Of a stretch of DNA of 29,963 nt, positions 14,414 to 22,004 are shown piece by piece. The notes below the pieces were generated by a model that did no database searches, was not told the DNA's origin, and saw nothing but the letters and a program-made list of their open reading frames with translations. Source of the DNA: DATAQC01 sp038238185 (GTDB taxonomy: Bacteria; Actinomycetota; Acidimicrobiia; Acidimicrobiales; AC-14); NCBI GenBank assembly GCA_038238185.1, contig JBBRXY010000036.1, positions 1-29,963 of the forward strand. Direction: 5' to 3'. The number at the start of each line of letters is the position of its first letter. Position 1 is the first letter of the stretch. The translations under genes and the position numbers were made by a program.

Positions 14414-15667
14414 CTACAGGTCGAACAGGTCGCGAAGGGCGCCGGACAGTCGCTCGCCCTTGGGCGAACCGGCCGCGTCCTTGAGGCGCACGGTGGGCTC
14501 GTGCAACAGCTTGGCGACGATGGCGCGGGTGAGGGATTCGATTGCCTCGGTCTGGCGGTCGTCGAGGCCGGCCAGCCGCGACCGGTGCCGATCGAGCTCG
14601 CTGCGGCGAACCGCCTCGGCCTGGTTCCGGAGGGCGGTGACGGTGGGGACGACCTCACGGGCGGTCAGATCGGCCGTGTAGCGGGTGAGCTCGTCGGAGA
14701 CCAGGCCGCGAACCCGCCCGACCTCCTTGCGGCGCTTGTCGAGGCCGGCGTCGACGAAGGCCCGCAGGTCGGCCAGGTCGAGCAGAGTGACACCCGGCAG
14801 ATCGCCGACGGCGGGGTCGATGTTGCGCGGCATCCCCAGGTCGATGACGAGGAGCGGCCGGTCCGGTCGGTGGGCCCGGATGGCGGCCAGGTCGGCCTCT
14901 TCCACCACGACCCCTGGGGCGCCGGTGGACGACAGCAGCAGATCGGCCTCGGCCAGCACCTGGGGAAGCTCGTCGAAGGGCAACGCCCGGCCCCCGACCC
15001 GGCCGGCCAGGGCGACGGCCTTGTCGAGCGTGCGGTTGACCACCACCATGTCGTCCACCTTGGTGAGCGCCGACACCATGCCTTCGCCCATCTCGCCGGC
15101 GCCGAGCACGATCACCCGGCGATCCTCGAGAGGGCCCAGGCGCTCGCCGGCCATGGCCACGGCGGCGTGGGCCAGGGAGGTGATCCCGTGGCCGATGGCG
15201 GTCTCGGTGCGGGCCCGCTTGCCCACCTCCACGGCATGGCGGAACAACGCCGACAGCCTGGGGCCGGCAGCCCCTTCGACCCTCGCCCGATCCCAGGCGT
15301 CTCGGACCTGGCCGAGGATCTGGCTCTCGCCCACCACTAGGGAGTCGAGCCCGGCAGCCACGCAGAACAGGTGGGCGGCAGCCGTCTCGTCGGTATAGGT
15401 GTACAGGTGGTCGCTGAACTCCTCGGGCGCAACATAGGCCAGCTCCGACAGGAAGTTACGGACGTCCTGGGCGGCCCCGTGGTAGCGCTCGGCGACCACG
15501 TATGCCTCCACCCGGTGGCAGGTCGACAGGAGCACGGCCTCGCTCACGAACTCCCGGCCCAACAGGTCGCCCAGGGCCTTCGGGATGCGCGGCTCCCCGA
15601 TGGCCATCCGCTCGAGCAGGCCGAGGGGGACGGAACGGTGGCTCAACCCTACGACGACGACAGACAC
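14414..15667 (-). CDS. hemA: glutamyl-tRNA reductase
   Basis: 417 residues. It reduces glutamyl-tRNA(Glu) to glutamate-1-semialdehyde with NADPH, the first committed step of the C5 pathway. The N-terminus reads VVVVGLSHRSVPLGLLERM. The active-site cysteine is in LLSTCHRVEAY; the usual motif is TCNR, so Asn is replaced by His. The NADPH domain shows VIVLGAGEMGEGM, followed by VVNRTLDKA and LLLSSTGAP, and the C-terminal helical dimerisation domain is present. The GTG start overlaps the precorrin-2 dehydrogenase gene by 19 nt. Confidence 0.95.
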   Translation of the reverse strand: MSVVVVGLSHRSVPLGLLERMAIGEPRIPKALGDLLGREFVSEAVLLSTCHRVEAYVVAERYHGAAQDVRNFLSELAYVAPEEFSDHLYTYTDETAAAHLFCVAAGLDSLVVGESQILGQVRDAWDRARVEGAAGPRLSALFRHAVEVGKRARTETAIGHGITSLAHAAVAMAGERLGPLEDRRVIVLGAGEMGEGMVSALTKVDDMVVVNRTLDKAVALAGRVGGRALPFDELPQVLAEADLLLSSTGAPGVVVEEADLAAIRAHRPDRPLLVIDLGMPRNIDPAVGDLPGVTLLDLADLRAFVDAGLDKRRKEVGRVRGLVSDELTRYTADLTAREVVPTVTALRNQAEAVRRSELDRHRSRLAGLDDRQTEAIESLTRAIVAKLLHEPTVRLKDAAGSPKGERLSGALRDLFDL

Positions 15668-16278
15668 GACTCCAGGCGCTTTCTCGCGGACTCCAGGTCA
15701 CCAGTGCGGATCAAAGCGAGCATGTCCGAGTCCAGCGCTTTCTGCCAGTCGAGATCGGCGGGGCTCCGCCCCTCGGCCTTCACGGCCGCCCGACGGTCGG
15801 CCACCAGGTCGAGCAGAACCTCGTACTCCGGACCGATCTGGGTTCCCAACTGCTCACGCAACCAACGAGCCATGGCCGGGCTGCGACCTCCTGTCGACAC
15901 GGTGACAACCAGTGTGCCGCGCCGGACGACCGAAGGCAGGGTGAACGAACAGTGGTCGGGGTCGTCGGCACCGCACACCCAGATGCCGGCCACCTCGCAG
16001 TCGAGGTAGACGGCCCGGTTGACCTCGGGCGAGTCGGTGGCGGAGATGACGAGCCACCGCCCGTCGACGTCAGCCTTGCGGTAGGGCCGTTGGTCGACGG
16101 TGACCTCCGGCCAGCCGCGGATCTCGTCGTCGACGACCGGAGACACCACGTGGACCAGGGCGTCGCACGCGAGCAGCCCCTGCACCTTGCGGGCGGCGAC
16201 GGTGCCGCCTCCCACCACCAGGCAGGGCCGTCCGGCCAGGAGCAGGTTCACCGGGTAGGCGGTATCGATGGCGCCCAT
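15649..16278 (-). CDS. precorrin-2 dehydrogenase (sirohydrochlorin-forming; Met8/CysG N-terminal type)
   Basis: 209 residues. It oxidises precorrin-2 to sirohydrochlorin with NAD+, and in some homologues also inserts iron. The dinucleotide site is CLVVGGGTVAARKVQGLL near residues 18-36. The family pattern continues with VISATDSPEVNRAV, GADDPDHCSFTLPSVVRRG and VSTGGRSPAMARWLREQL. The ATG overlaps the rex stop by one base, and its own stop lies inside hemA. With CobA it provides siroheme, so the cluster serves both heme and siroheme. Confidence 0.93.
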   Translation of the reverse strand: MGAIDTAYPVNLLLAGRPCLVVGGGTVAARKVQGLLACDALVHVVSPVVDDEIRGWPEVTVDQRPYRKADVDGRWLVISATDSPEVNRAVYLDCEVAGIWVCGADDPDHCSFTLPSVVRRGTLVVTVSTGGRSPAMARWLREQLGTQIGPEYEVLLDLVADRRAAVKAEGRSPADLDWQKALDSDMLALIRTGDLESARKRLESCLSSS

Positions 16279-17168
16279 CAGCGATTGGCTCCCTGGGCCT
16301 CGACGGCGGCGGCATCGTCGCCGTCGGCGAACCCGCCGACGGGGGCCTCGACGGACGCGCCTCCCACGACCGCCCGGCGCTGCTGGTGGTACGAGAGGAT
16401 CTGCAGCTCGATGGACAGGTCGACCTTGCGCACCGACACCCCGGCAGGAACGGTGACGATCGAGGGGGCGAAGTTTAGGATCGACGTCACCCCGGCGGCC
16501 ACCAGCCGATCGGCCACGTTCTGGGCGGCGGCAGCCGGCGTGGCGATGATGCCGATGGCCACGGCCTCGTCGGCGGCGATGCTCGGCAGATCGTCGAGGT
16601 GGCGCACGACCAGGTCCTCCAGCCGCTCGCCGACCTTGGCGCGGTCGGCGTCGACCAGGGCGACGACGCGGAAGCCCCGAGCGGCAAACCCCCCGTACCG
16701 GGCCAGGGCGTGGCCGAGATTGCCGATTCCCACGATCACCACCGGCCAGTCCTGGGTGAGCCCGAGGATGCGCGAGATCTGCAGGATCAGGTTGTCGACC
16801 TCGTACCCGACCCCGCGGGTGCCGTAGGAGCCGAGATACGACAGGTCCTTGCGGACCTTGGCAGCATTCACGCCGGCCATCTCCGCCAGCCGCTCGGACG
16901 AGACGGTGACCGTCTTGACGTCGGCCAACTCGACCAGGCTCCGCAGGTAGACGGGCAGCCGGGCCACTGTGGCCTCGGGGATGCGTCGCTGGCTGCGCAT
17001 CTCCGCCGCCTTGGCACCGTCGAGATCGGCACGGCCCAACTCGTGGGCGTGCCACGGGGCTGCGGGAGAAACGGTCCCCTGGCCCGTTTTGGCGCCATCG
17101 TCCGGTGCACGGCGCCCGGCCGCGGGATCGCCGGGGGACCGCCCCTGGGACGGGGTCTGGTCGGACAT
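16278..17168 (-). CDS. rex: redox-sensing transcriptional repressor Rex
   Basis: 296 residues from the ATG at 17168. The winged-helix DNA-binding domain runs from IPEATVARLPVYLRSL through SSERLAEMAGVNAAKVRKDL and SYGTRGVGYEV. The NAD(H) domain has VVIVGIGNLGHALARYGGF. Rex binds DNA when NADH/NAD+ is low and represses respiratory genes. It has an extra N-terminal tail of about 60 polar residues. In Streptomyces rex also heads a hem operon, and the layout here matches. The start is uncertain: a TTG at 17177 lies a better distance from GAGGGGG. A TTGTGAA half-site overlaps the start, which suggests autoregulation. Confidence 0.93.
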   Translation of the reverse strand: MSDQTPSQGRSPGDPAAGRRAPDDGAKTGQGTVSPAAPWHAHELGRADLDGAKAAEMRSQRRIPEATVARLPVYLRSLVELADVKTVTVSSERLAEMAGVNAAKVRKDLSYLGSYGTRGVGYEVDNLILQISRILGLTQDWPVVIVGIGNLGHALARYGGFAARGFRVVALVDADRAKVGERLEDLVVRHLDDLPSIAADEAVAIGIIATPAAAAQNVADRLVAAGVTSILNFAPSIVTVPAGVSVRKVDLSIELQILSYHQQRRAVVGGASVEAPVGGFADGDDAAAVEAQGANR

Positions 17169-17207
17169 TGTGAACAAGTGTACGCCCCCTCGTGCGCTTC
17201 TTCACAA
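17168..17207. promoter_or_regulatory. paired Rex-like half-sites in front of rex
   Basis: TTGTGAACAAG (17168-17178) and CTTCTTCACAA (17197-17207) form an inverted repeat with 10 of 11 positions matching and an 18-nt spacer. TTGTGAA/TTCACAA is the Rex half-site, but the spacing between the halves is far wider than a normal Rex operator. The element spans the 5' end of rex in the 117-bp spacer before the divergent gene at 17286. Confidence 0.4.
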
Positions 17208-17285
17208 GCAGGAACCGGGGCCGTCGCCGATTCCGTGGGGGGGGGTCGCCGGAGCAGGGTGCCCGGCTGCCGGTAAAATCGGGCT

Positions 17286-18056
17286 GTGTCCACCCAGTCG
17301 GTGCTGGCCGCCGCCGCCGCGCTGGTGGCGCTGGCCCTCGCCATGTCGACCTACGAGCGGTGGCTGGCCGGCCGCCGGCCCCATGAGCTGGCCTGGACCG
17401 TGTCGTTGGCCATGTTCTTCGTCGGGGCGGCGGCGCTGTGGTTCGGCGCGGCCAACGGGTGGGACGACGTCACCTTCCGGGTCTTCTACCTCTTCGGGGC
17501 CGTGGTCAACGTCCCGTTCCTGGCCCTGGGCACCGTCTACCTGCTGGGCGACCGGCGCCGGGCCGACCGCTGGGCTGCGGCGGTCACCCTGGCCTCGGCC
17601 TTCGCCGCCGGCGTGGTCCTGGAAGCACCGTTGCGAGGACCGGTACCGTCCGACCGCCTGCCCCAGGGATCGGAGGTCTTCGGCGTGCTCCCGCGCGTGC
17701 TGGCCGCCGTGGCTTCGGGCGTGGGTGCCACGGTCGTGCTGGGGGGGGCGGTGTGGAGCGCATGGCGCTTCTGGCGGCGCCGCCGGGCCCCGTCACCCGT
17801 GCCCGCCGGCCGGCTGGCCGGAGCAAACCTGCTCATCGCCGCCGGGACCCTCGTGCTCGGGGCCGGGGGCCTGTTCAACTCGGTGCTCGACGCCATGGAG
17901 GCGTTTGCGCTCACCCTGCTGGTGGGGATCGCCCTGCTCTTTGCCGGGTTCCTCGTGGCCACCGCCGGGCCCCGGACCCGGCCGGCGCGCCAGGAACCAG
18001 CCGAACCCGTGACGAAGGAACCGGTTGTCGGCCGGGTAGGTGCCAAGTACAGTTAG
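17286..18056 (+). CDS. multi-spanning membrane protein of unknown function
   Basis: 256 residues with about seven hydrophobic helices (near 4-22, 36-56, 66-88, 97-113, 134-158, 178-198 and 206-226) and a short polar tail. The loop between helices 4 and 5 is hydrophilic (PLRGPVPSDRLPQGSEVFG). I do not recognise the family and see no catalytic motif. It starts with GTG, 118 nt from rex on the opposite strand. It ends 74 nt before the iron permease, with the iron-box-like palindrome in that gap. A membrane sensor or transport accessory are both possible. Confidence 0.8.
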   Translation: MSTQSVLAAAAALVALALAMSTYERWLAGRRPHELAWTVSLAMFFVGAAALWFGAANGWDDVTFRVFYLFGAVVNVPFLALGTVYLLGDRRRADRWAAAVTLASAFAAGVVLEAPLRGPVPSDRLPQGSEVFGVLPRVLAAVASGVGATVVLGGAVWSAWRFWRRRRAPSPVPAGRLAGANLLIAAGTLVLGAGGLFNSVLDAMEAFALTLLVGIALLFAGFLVATAGPRTRPARQEPAEPVTKEPVVGRVGAKYS

Positions 18057-18074
18057 TAGTACCTGAGAGGTTTT

Positions 18075-18090
18075 GTTAGGATCACCTAAC
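18075..18090. promoter_or_regulatory. iron-box-like palindrome upstream of the iron permease
   Basis: GTTAGGATCACCTAAC is a perfect palindrome with 6-bp arms and a 4-bp centre, 40 nt before the permease GTG. The arms resemble the TTAGG/CCTAA half-sites of DtxR/IdeR iron boxes, but the spacing (4 bp) is shorter than the classical 9 bp. A metal-dependent repressor of the DtxR type is the likely user. Confidence 0.5.
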
Positions 18091-18130
18091 TGTTCGCATA
18101 CAGACTGACCGGTCGACGAAGGGACCAACA

Positions 18131-19027
18131 GTGCTCGCCAACTTCCTGATCGGGTTACGGGAAGGACTCGAAGCGGCCCTCGTCGTGAGCATCCTCGTCG
18201 CCTACGTCGTGCACACCGACAGGCGCCAGGCCCTACGGTCCATCTGGCTCGGGGCCGGAGCGGCCGCCGCCATCAGCCTGGCGGCAGGCGCCCTGCTCAC
18301 ATTCACCTCCCACTCGCTGACGTTCAAGGCCCAGGAGACCTTCGGCGGGGTGATGTCGATCCTCGCCGTGGGCCTGGTCACCTGGATGATCTTCTGGATG
18401 CGCCGGACCGCCCAGCACCTCAAGGGCGACCTCCACGAGCGCATCGACATGGCCCTGGCCATGGGCACCGGCGCCCTGGCGCTCACCGCCTTCGTGGCCG
18501 TGGCGCGCGAGGGACTGGAGACGGCGCTGTTCATCTGGACCGCAGTCCAGTCAACGGGGTCGACGTTCAAGCCGGTCGTCGGGGCATCCCTCGGCCTGGC
18601 CACCGCCTTCGTGCTCGGGTACCTCGTGTACCGCCGTTCGGTGAGCATCAACCTGGCCAAGTTCTTCCTATACACAGGCGCCGGCCTCGTGGTCGTGGCC
18701 GCCGGGGTCCTGGCCTACGGGATCCACGACCTCCAAGAGGCCGGCTACCTGACCTTCGGGACCCTCGGACACCAGGTCTTCGACGCCACCGGTATCCTGC
18801 CGCCGTCGAGCTGGTGGGGGTCGCTGTGGAAGGGCCTGTTCAGCGTCAGCCCGACTCCGTCCCGTTTGGAACTCGGTGTGTGGGTGACCTATCTCGTGCC
18901 CACGCTGGTGCTGTTCCTCCGTCGCCCCCGGGCACCTCAACCGCCGGTGGCCTCGCCCGCACCCGCCGGCGCCGCCTCTGTTCCCGCTGACGGCCGGGTG
19001 CCGCAGCCCACCACTCCCCCCCGATGA
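18131..19027 (+). CDS. efeU: FTR1-family iron permease (EfeU-like)
   Basis: 298 residues. Seven membrane helices are visible and the two family motifs are present: LREGLEAALVVSIL near residue 10 and AREGLETALFIW near residue 127. Each has the REGLE iron-ligand core. A Pro/Ala-rich cytosolic tail follows residue 265. It starts with GTG at 18131 and overlaps the next gene by 4 nt (ATGA), so the cupredoxin lipoprotein is coupled. No EfeB peroxidase is seen nearby. Iron supply fits the adjacent heme cluster. Confidence 0.92.
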   Translation: MLANFLIGLREGLEAALVVSILVAYVVHTDRRQALRSIWLGAGAAAAISLAAGALLTFTSHSLTFKAQETFGGVMSILAVGLVTWMIFWMRRTAQHLKGDLHERIDMALAMGTGALALTAFVAVAREGLETALFIWTAVQSTGSTFKPVVGASLGLATAFVLGYLVYRRSVSINLAKFFLYTGAGLVVVAAGVLAYGIHDLQEAGYLTFGTLGHQVFDATGILPPSSWWGSLWKGLFSVSPTPSRLELGVWVTYLVPTLVLFLRRPRAPQPPVASPAPAGAASVPADGRVPQPTTPPR

Positions 19028-19386
19028 GCCACCTACGGCGTTCTCTCCTCGCCGGCGCGGCCGGTTGGCTCGCCCTGGCCGCCTGCACCTCGTCGTCGGG
19101 CGGCAGCGGCCCGGCGGTGGCCGTCACCTCCAGCGACACCGAGTGCCGGGTGGCCACCACCACGCTCACCCCGGGCACCCACACGTTCGAGGTAGAGAAC
19201 ACCGGCGGCCAGGTCACCGAGGTCTACGTGTACACCGCCGCCAACAAGATCGTGTCCGAGAAGGAGAACATCGGGCCCGGCACCACAGCCCGGTTCACCG
19301 CCAAGTTGGCCACGGGCAGCTACCAGGTGGCCTGCAAACCCGGCCAGACGGGCGACGGCATCCGCCAGACGCTCACCGTTTCCTGA
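19024..19386 (+). CDS. cupredoxin-domain lipoprotein, short EfeO-like partner
   Basis: 120 residues. A lipoprotein signal peptide ends in LALAACTSS, with the lipidated Cys at residue 21. The rest is one cupredoxin-like domain matching the N-terminal domain of EfeO (TECRVATTTLTPGTHTFEV, GSYQVACKPGQTGDG). Typical EfeO carries a C-terminal M75 peptidase-like domain; it is missing here and nothing similar follows. It probably binds periplasmic iron or copper for the coupled permease. Confidence 0.87.
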   Translation: MSHLRRSLLAGAAGWLALAACTSSSGGSGPAVAVTSSDTECRVATTTLTPGTHTFEVENTGGQVTEVYVYTAANKIVSEKENIGPGTTARFTAKLATGSYQVACKPGQTGDGIRQTLTVS

Positions 19387-19470
19387 GCGCCTCGCCAGGT
19401 CCCCCGGTGGTGGGCTCCCCACATTTATCCAGAGCTTGACTCAAGCACTGGTCTCCCTCCTGCCGAAGGA

Positions 19471-19533
19471 GTTCAGGACAGTTCGTACCTGAACACACCA
19501 CGGCTGGCCACCGGTCCGGGGTTCTCCCCGACC
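19471..19533 (+). promoter_or_regulatory. inverted repeats in the leader of the CAP-domain gene
   Basis: Within the 179-bp gap 19387-19565, GTTCAGG (19471-19477) pairs with CCTGAAC (19488-19494) across a 10-nt loop. GGTCCGGGG/CCCCGACC (19513-19533) forms a second hairpin around TTCT with one bulged base. They precede the CAP-domain gene and may be leader RNA structure or the terminator of the iron operon. I could not match a known riboswitch. Confidence 0.4.
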
Positions 19534-19565
19534 CTTCGTCGGCCGGGCTCCGGAGGGGACGGCAC

Positions 19566-20246
19566 ATGCGCGCACGTCGGTTCATCGCGGCCCTGGCCAC
19601 AGCGTCCACGCTCGTCGGTGCCGGGCTGGGTCTCGGGGCTGTCCTCCCGGGGACGGCGCTGTCGGCCCTGCCCGCAGGAGCGACCTCATCCGACGACAGC
19701 GGCCTTCTCGCCCTCACCAACCAGGCCCGGGCATCAGTGGGAGCACCGGCACTGAGCCTCGACCCCAAACTCTCCTCGGTGGCCCTTTCCTGGGCCCAGA
19801 CCATGGCCGCCCAGGGCGCGATCTCCCACAACCCCGACATCGGCTCCCTGATCACCGGTTGGTCCCGTCTGGCCGAGAACGTCGGGGTGGGCGCGAGCAT
19901 CAACCAGGTCCACGGCGCCCTCCTCGCCAGCCACTCCCACTACGTCAACCTGAGCGACCCCGACTATTCGCTGGTGGGGATCGGCGTGGTCTCCGGCGGC
20001 GGCCGGCTGTACATCGTGGAGGACTTCGAGGCGCCCGCCGGCGGCGGCCAGGCCTCCACGGTGGCCGACCAGGAACCACCGGCCACCGAGGCCCCCCGGC
20101 CAACCTCGACCACGTCGCCCCCGCCCCCCGACCCTCCGCCCTCCACGCCGGTCACCGTGCGCCCGGCCCCCGCACCCGCCACCGTCCCCACGGTGTCGAC
20201 GCTCCACCTCGTGCTCGACGCCTTGCGGGCCCTGGAGTCCTGGTAA
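19566..20246 (+). CDS. secreted CAP-domain (SCP/PR1-like) protein
   Basis: 226 residues. A signal peptide (about 1-40: RR, a hydrophobic core, then ALSALPAGA) is followed by a bacterial CAP domain: LLALTNQARASVGAPALSLD, SSVALSWAQTMAAQG, ISHNPDI, LAENVGVG, and HYVNLSDPDYSLVGIGVV. The C-terminal 60 residues are Pro/Thr-rich, as in wall-spanning linkers, and end in a short hydrophobic stretch. Function of bacterial CAP proteins is mostly unknown. The ATG follows GGAGGGG with good spacing. Confidence 0.9.
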   Translation: MRARRFIAALATASTLVGAGLGLGAVLPGTALSALPAGATSSDDSGLLALTNQARASVGAPALSLDPKLSSVALSWAQTMAAQGAISHNPDIGSLITGWSRLAENVGVGASINQVHGALLASHSHYVNLSDPDYSLVGIGVVSGGGRLYIVEDFEAPAGGGQASTVADQEPPATEAPRPTSTTSPPPPDPPPSTPVTVRPAPAPATVPTVSTLHLVLDALRALESW

Positions 20247-20292
20247 CGCCACCACGAGCTGCTGGAGCAGTACGCGCGCAGGAACCGGTACC

Positions 20293-20694
20293 GTGGCGGT
20301 CGTGGCCCAGGCCAAGCAGGCGCCGATCCGGGTGATGCTCGTCGACGACACCGACCACGTGCGCCGGATGCTCAAGACGATGCTCACCGTCGACGGGTTC
20401 GACGTGGTCCACCAGGCTTCCAGCGGGGCCAACGCCCTCGACCACGTCGACGATTCCGATCCCGACGTGATCGTGATCGACTACAAGATGCCCGTGATGG
20501 ACGGGCTCACCGCGGCCCGCCAGCTGCGGGCCCGTCGTCCCGACCAGGTCGTCATCCTCTACACCGCCTACGTCGACGATGCCCTGCAGCGCCAAGCCGA
20601 CGAGGCTGGTGTGGCCATCTGCCTCGACAAGGTCGAGGGGCTGAACTCGCTCGAGCGCGAGATCAGCCGCCTCTGCGCCACGCTCGGGCCCTGA
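20293..20694 (+). CDS. stand-alone response-regulator receiver domain
   Basis: 133 residues, a single CheY-like domain. Acidic pocket Asp18/Asp19 (LVDDT), phosphoacceptor Asp63 (VIDYKMPVMDG), Thr91 and Lys113 are all present, so it should be phosphorylated. There is no output domain and no histidine kinase nearby. It starts at GTG 20293; a second GTG three codons on is also possible. It converges with the microprotein/SAM hydrolase genes. Confidence 0.9.
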   Translation: MAVVAQAKQAPIRVMLVDDTDHVRRMLKTMLTVDGFDVVHQASSGANALDHVDDSDPDVIVIDYKMPVMDGLTAARQLRARRPDQVVILYTAYVDDALQRQADEAGVAICLDKVEGLNSLEREISRLCATLGP

Positions 20695-20744
20695 CTCTCG
20701 GCCTCTGCCCGAGGCGACACGCCCGATTCTCATCCCGCGAGGGC

Positions 20745-20760
20745 GGCCCCGCAAGGGGCC
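20745..20760. terminator. hairpin between convergent genes
   Basis: GGCCCC-GCAA-GGGGCC is a perfect 6-bp stem with a stable GNRA-type loop, between the receiver gene and the minus-strand microprotein. A second possible stem, GCCTC-TGCCC-GAGGC (20701-20715), lies just upstream. Neither has a T-run. Confidence 0.55.
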
Positions 20761-20767
20761 ATGGGAA

Positions 20768-20857
20768 CTAACGGCCGATGACGAGGAACTGCACGATGGC
20801 TGCGCCAAAGATGGCCATGAGCAGGATGGCCAGGGCGATCGTCGTGCCCCGCCTCAT
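20768..20857 (-). CDS. 29-residue membrane microprotein
   Basis: The ATG at 20857 overlaps the SAM hydrolase stop (ATGA), the hallmark of translational coupling, and the frame ends at TAG 20770-20768. The peptide starts with MRRGTT, and the rest is almost wholly hydrophobic with only a Gln and a C-terminal Gly-Arg. It should form a single membrane helix with a positive-inside N-terminus. I do not recognise it. Short coupled frames occur by chance, so support rests on the overlap and its hydrophobic character. Confidence 0.55.
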   Translation of the reverse strand: MRRGTTIALAILLMAIFGAAIVQFLVIGR

Positions 20858-21696
20858 TCGTCGCCCGTCGGCTCGAGCCGGACCAGGTCGCCGGGGCCCA
20901 GGGCCAGCTCGGCGGCCGCCGACCGTTGGTCGAGGGCCACGGCCAGCAAACCGTAGGAGTCGACCACCAACCCCACCTGCCCGGTGGACAGCTCGGCGAA
21001 GCTGGCGACGCGTGCCGCGCTCCGGATCCGTTCACCGATGCGGACCACGATCGGCGAACCCATGGCCTCGATCTCGTCGGGGCCGATGTTGAGCTGGGCG
21101 TTGCCGAACCGGTCGACCCAGAGGACCTCGCCCTCCACGCCACCCTTCTCCTCCCGCGACAGCGGGATGAGGCCGGGCACAAGGGTGAACGGGTCGACAG
21201 GGTCGCCCAGCTCGTCGAGCTCGACCCCGGCGCACAAGTGGGCGGCGGCCGGCCCGAAGATGTCGCGACCGGCGAAGGTGGGGCCGGGAGCGGCCAGGTG
21301 CCACTCGTCGTTGGTCAGGGCGACGGCCCGGCGGGCGCCACCGGCCAGGGCCACGGCCGGAGCCAGCAGGCCGTTGTCGGGGCCGATGAGCACCGATCGG
21401 TCGTTCGGGCCGTCCCCGCCGCCGTCGGCGCCGCCGACCTCGACGGCCAGCGCACGCCGAGACGTGCCCACGCCGGGGTCGACCACGGCGAGCACGACCC
21501 CGGGAGGCAGGTACTGGATGCTGCGGGCCAGCACGAGGCTGCCGGCCCGGATGTCGTGGGGGGCGACCCCGTGGCTCACGTCGATCACCTTGGCCGTCGG
21601 GGCGATGGCCCTGATCACGGCCTTGACCACGCCGACGAACTCGTCGGCGAGCCCGTAGTCGGACAGGAACGAGACGGTGTCGAATCCGGCAGTCAT
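20854..21696 (-). CDS. SAM hydrolase / SAM hydroxide adenosyltransferase (DUF62 family)
   Basis: 280 residues. It shows the family features FLSDYGLADEFVGVVKAVI, IDVSHGVAPHDI, VVDPGVGTSRR and LIGPDNGLLAPAV. Members split S-adenosylmethionine with water to adenosine and methionine; a minority are fluorinases or chlorinases. The fluorinase-specific insertion is not seen, so hydrolysis is likely. The start is ATG at 21696 and the stop overlaps the microprotein start. It lies 46 bp after the small HTH gene; I see nothing notable in that gap. Confidence 0.9.
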   Translation of the reverse strand: MTAGFDTVSFLSDYGLADEFVGVVKAVIRAIAPTAKVIDVSHGVAPHDIRAGSLVLARSIQYLPPGVVLAVVDPGVGTSRRALAVEVGGADGGGDGPNDRSVLIGPDNGLLAPAVALAGGARRAVALTNDEWHLAAPGPTFAGRDIFGPAAAHLCAGVELDELGDPVDPFTLVPGLIPLSREEKGGVEGEVLWVDRFGNAQLNIGPDEIEAMGSPIVVRIGERIRSAARVASFAELSTGQVGLVVDSYGLLAVALDQRSAAAELALGPGDLVRLEPTGDE

Positions 21697-21742
21697 GCGC
21701 TGGGCACGCTACTGCCCGGGTTCGGTGTGGCTAACCCTGACC

Positions 21743-21940
21743 CTAACCCGCCTCGGTGTAGGTGCTGGCCAGGAAGCGGTCGACGTCGTCCTCGCTCACC
21801 CTGTACGACTTCCCCACCCGGACAGCCGCCAATTGGCCACCCTTGATGAGCCGGTAGACCGTCATGGTGGAGACCCGAAGGAGCCCAGCCACCTCAGCCG
21901 CAGTCAAAAACCGCGCGCGCGCATCGGACTTCACCGTCAT
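21743..21940 (-). CDS. small helix-turn-helix protein, BldC/excisionase type
   Basis: 65 residues made of one MerR-like winged helix: FLTAAEVAGLLRVSTMTVYR then GQLAAVRVGKSYRVSEDDV. This is the layout of BldC and of phage excisionase-like proteins. There is no integrase or attachment site nearby, so a chromosomal regulator is more likely. The leader has CTCCCCT/AGGGGAG arms (21942-21948 and 21991-21997), the inner one being the likely ribosome-binding site, so its access may be controlled. Confidence 0.88.
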   Translation of the reverse strand: MTVKSDARARFLTAAEVAGLLRVSTMTVYRLIKGGQLAAVRVGKSYRVSEDDVDRFLASTYTEAG

Positions 21941-22004
21941 TCTCCCCTCTTCGCTCCTGGCAATGTAGGCGGTCGGACGTGGCGAGGGAAAGGGGAGCCG
22001 CCAA

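Noticed and set aside
21720..21755. Telomere-like GGGTTAGGGT repeat
   Set aside because: Only two or three short imperfect copies in the gap between two genes; no terminal structure.
21743..21940. Excisionase as a sign of a mobile element
   Set aside because: No integrase, attachment repeat, tRNA or phage gene is nearby; the protein is equally like chromosomal BldC-type regulators.
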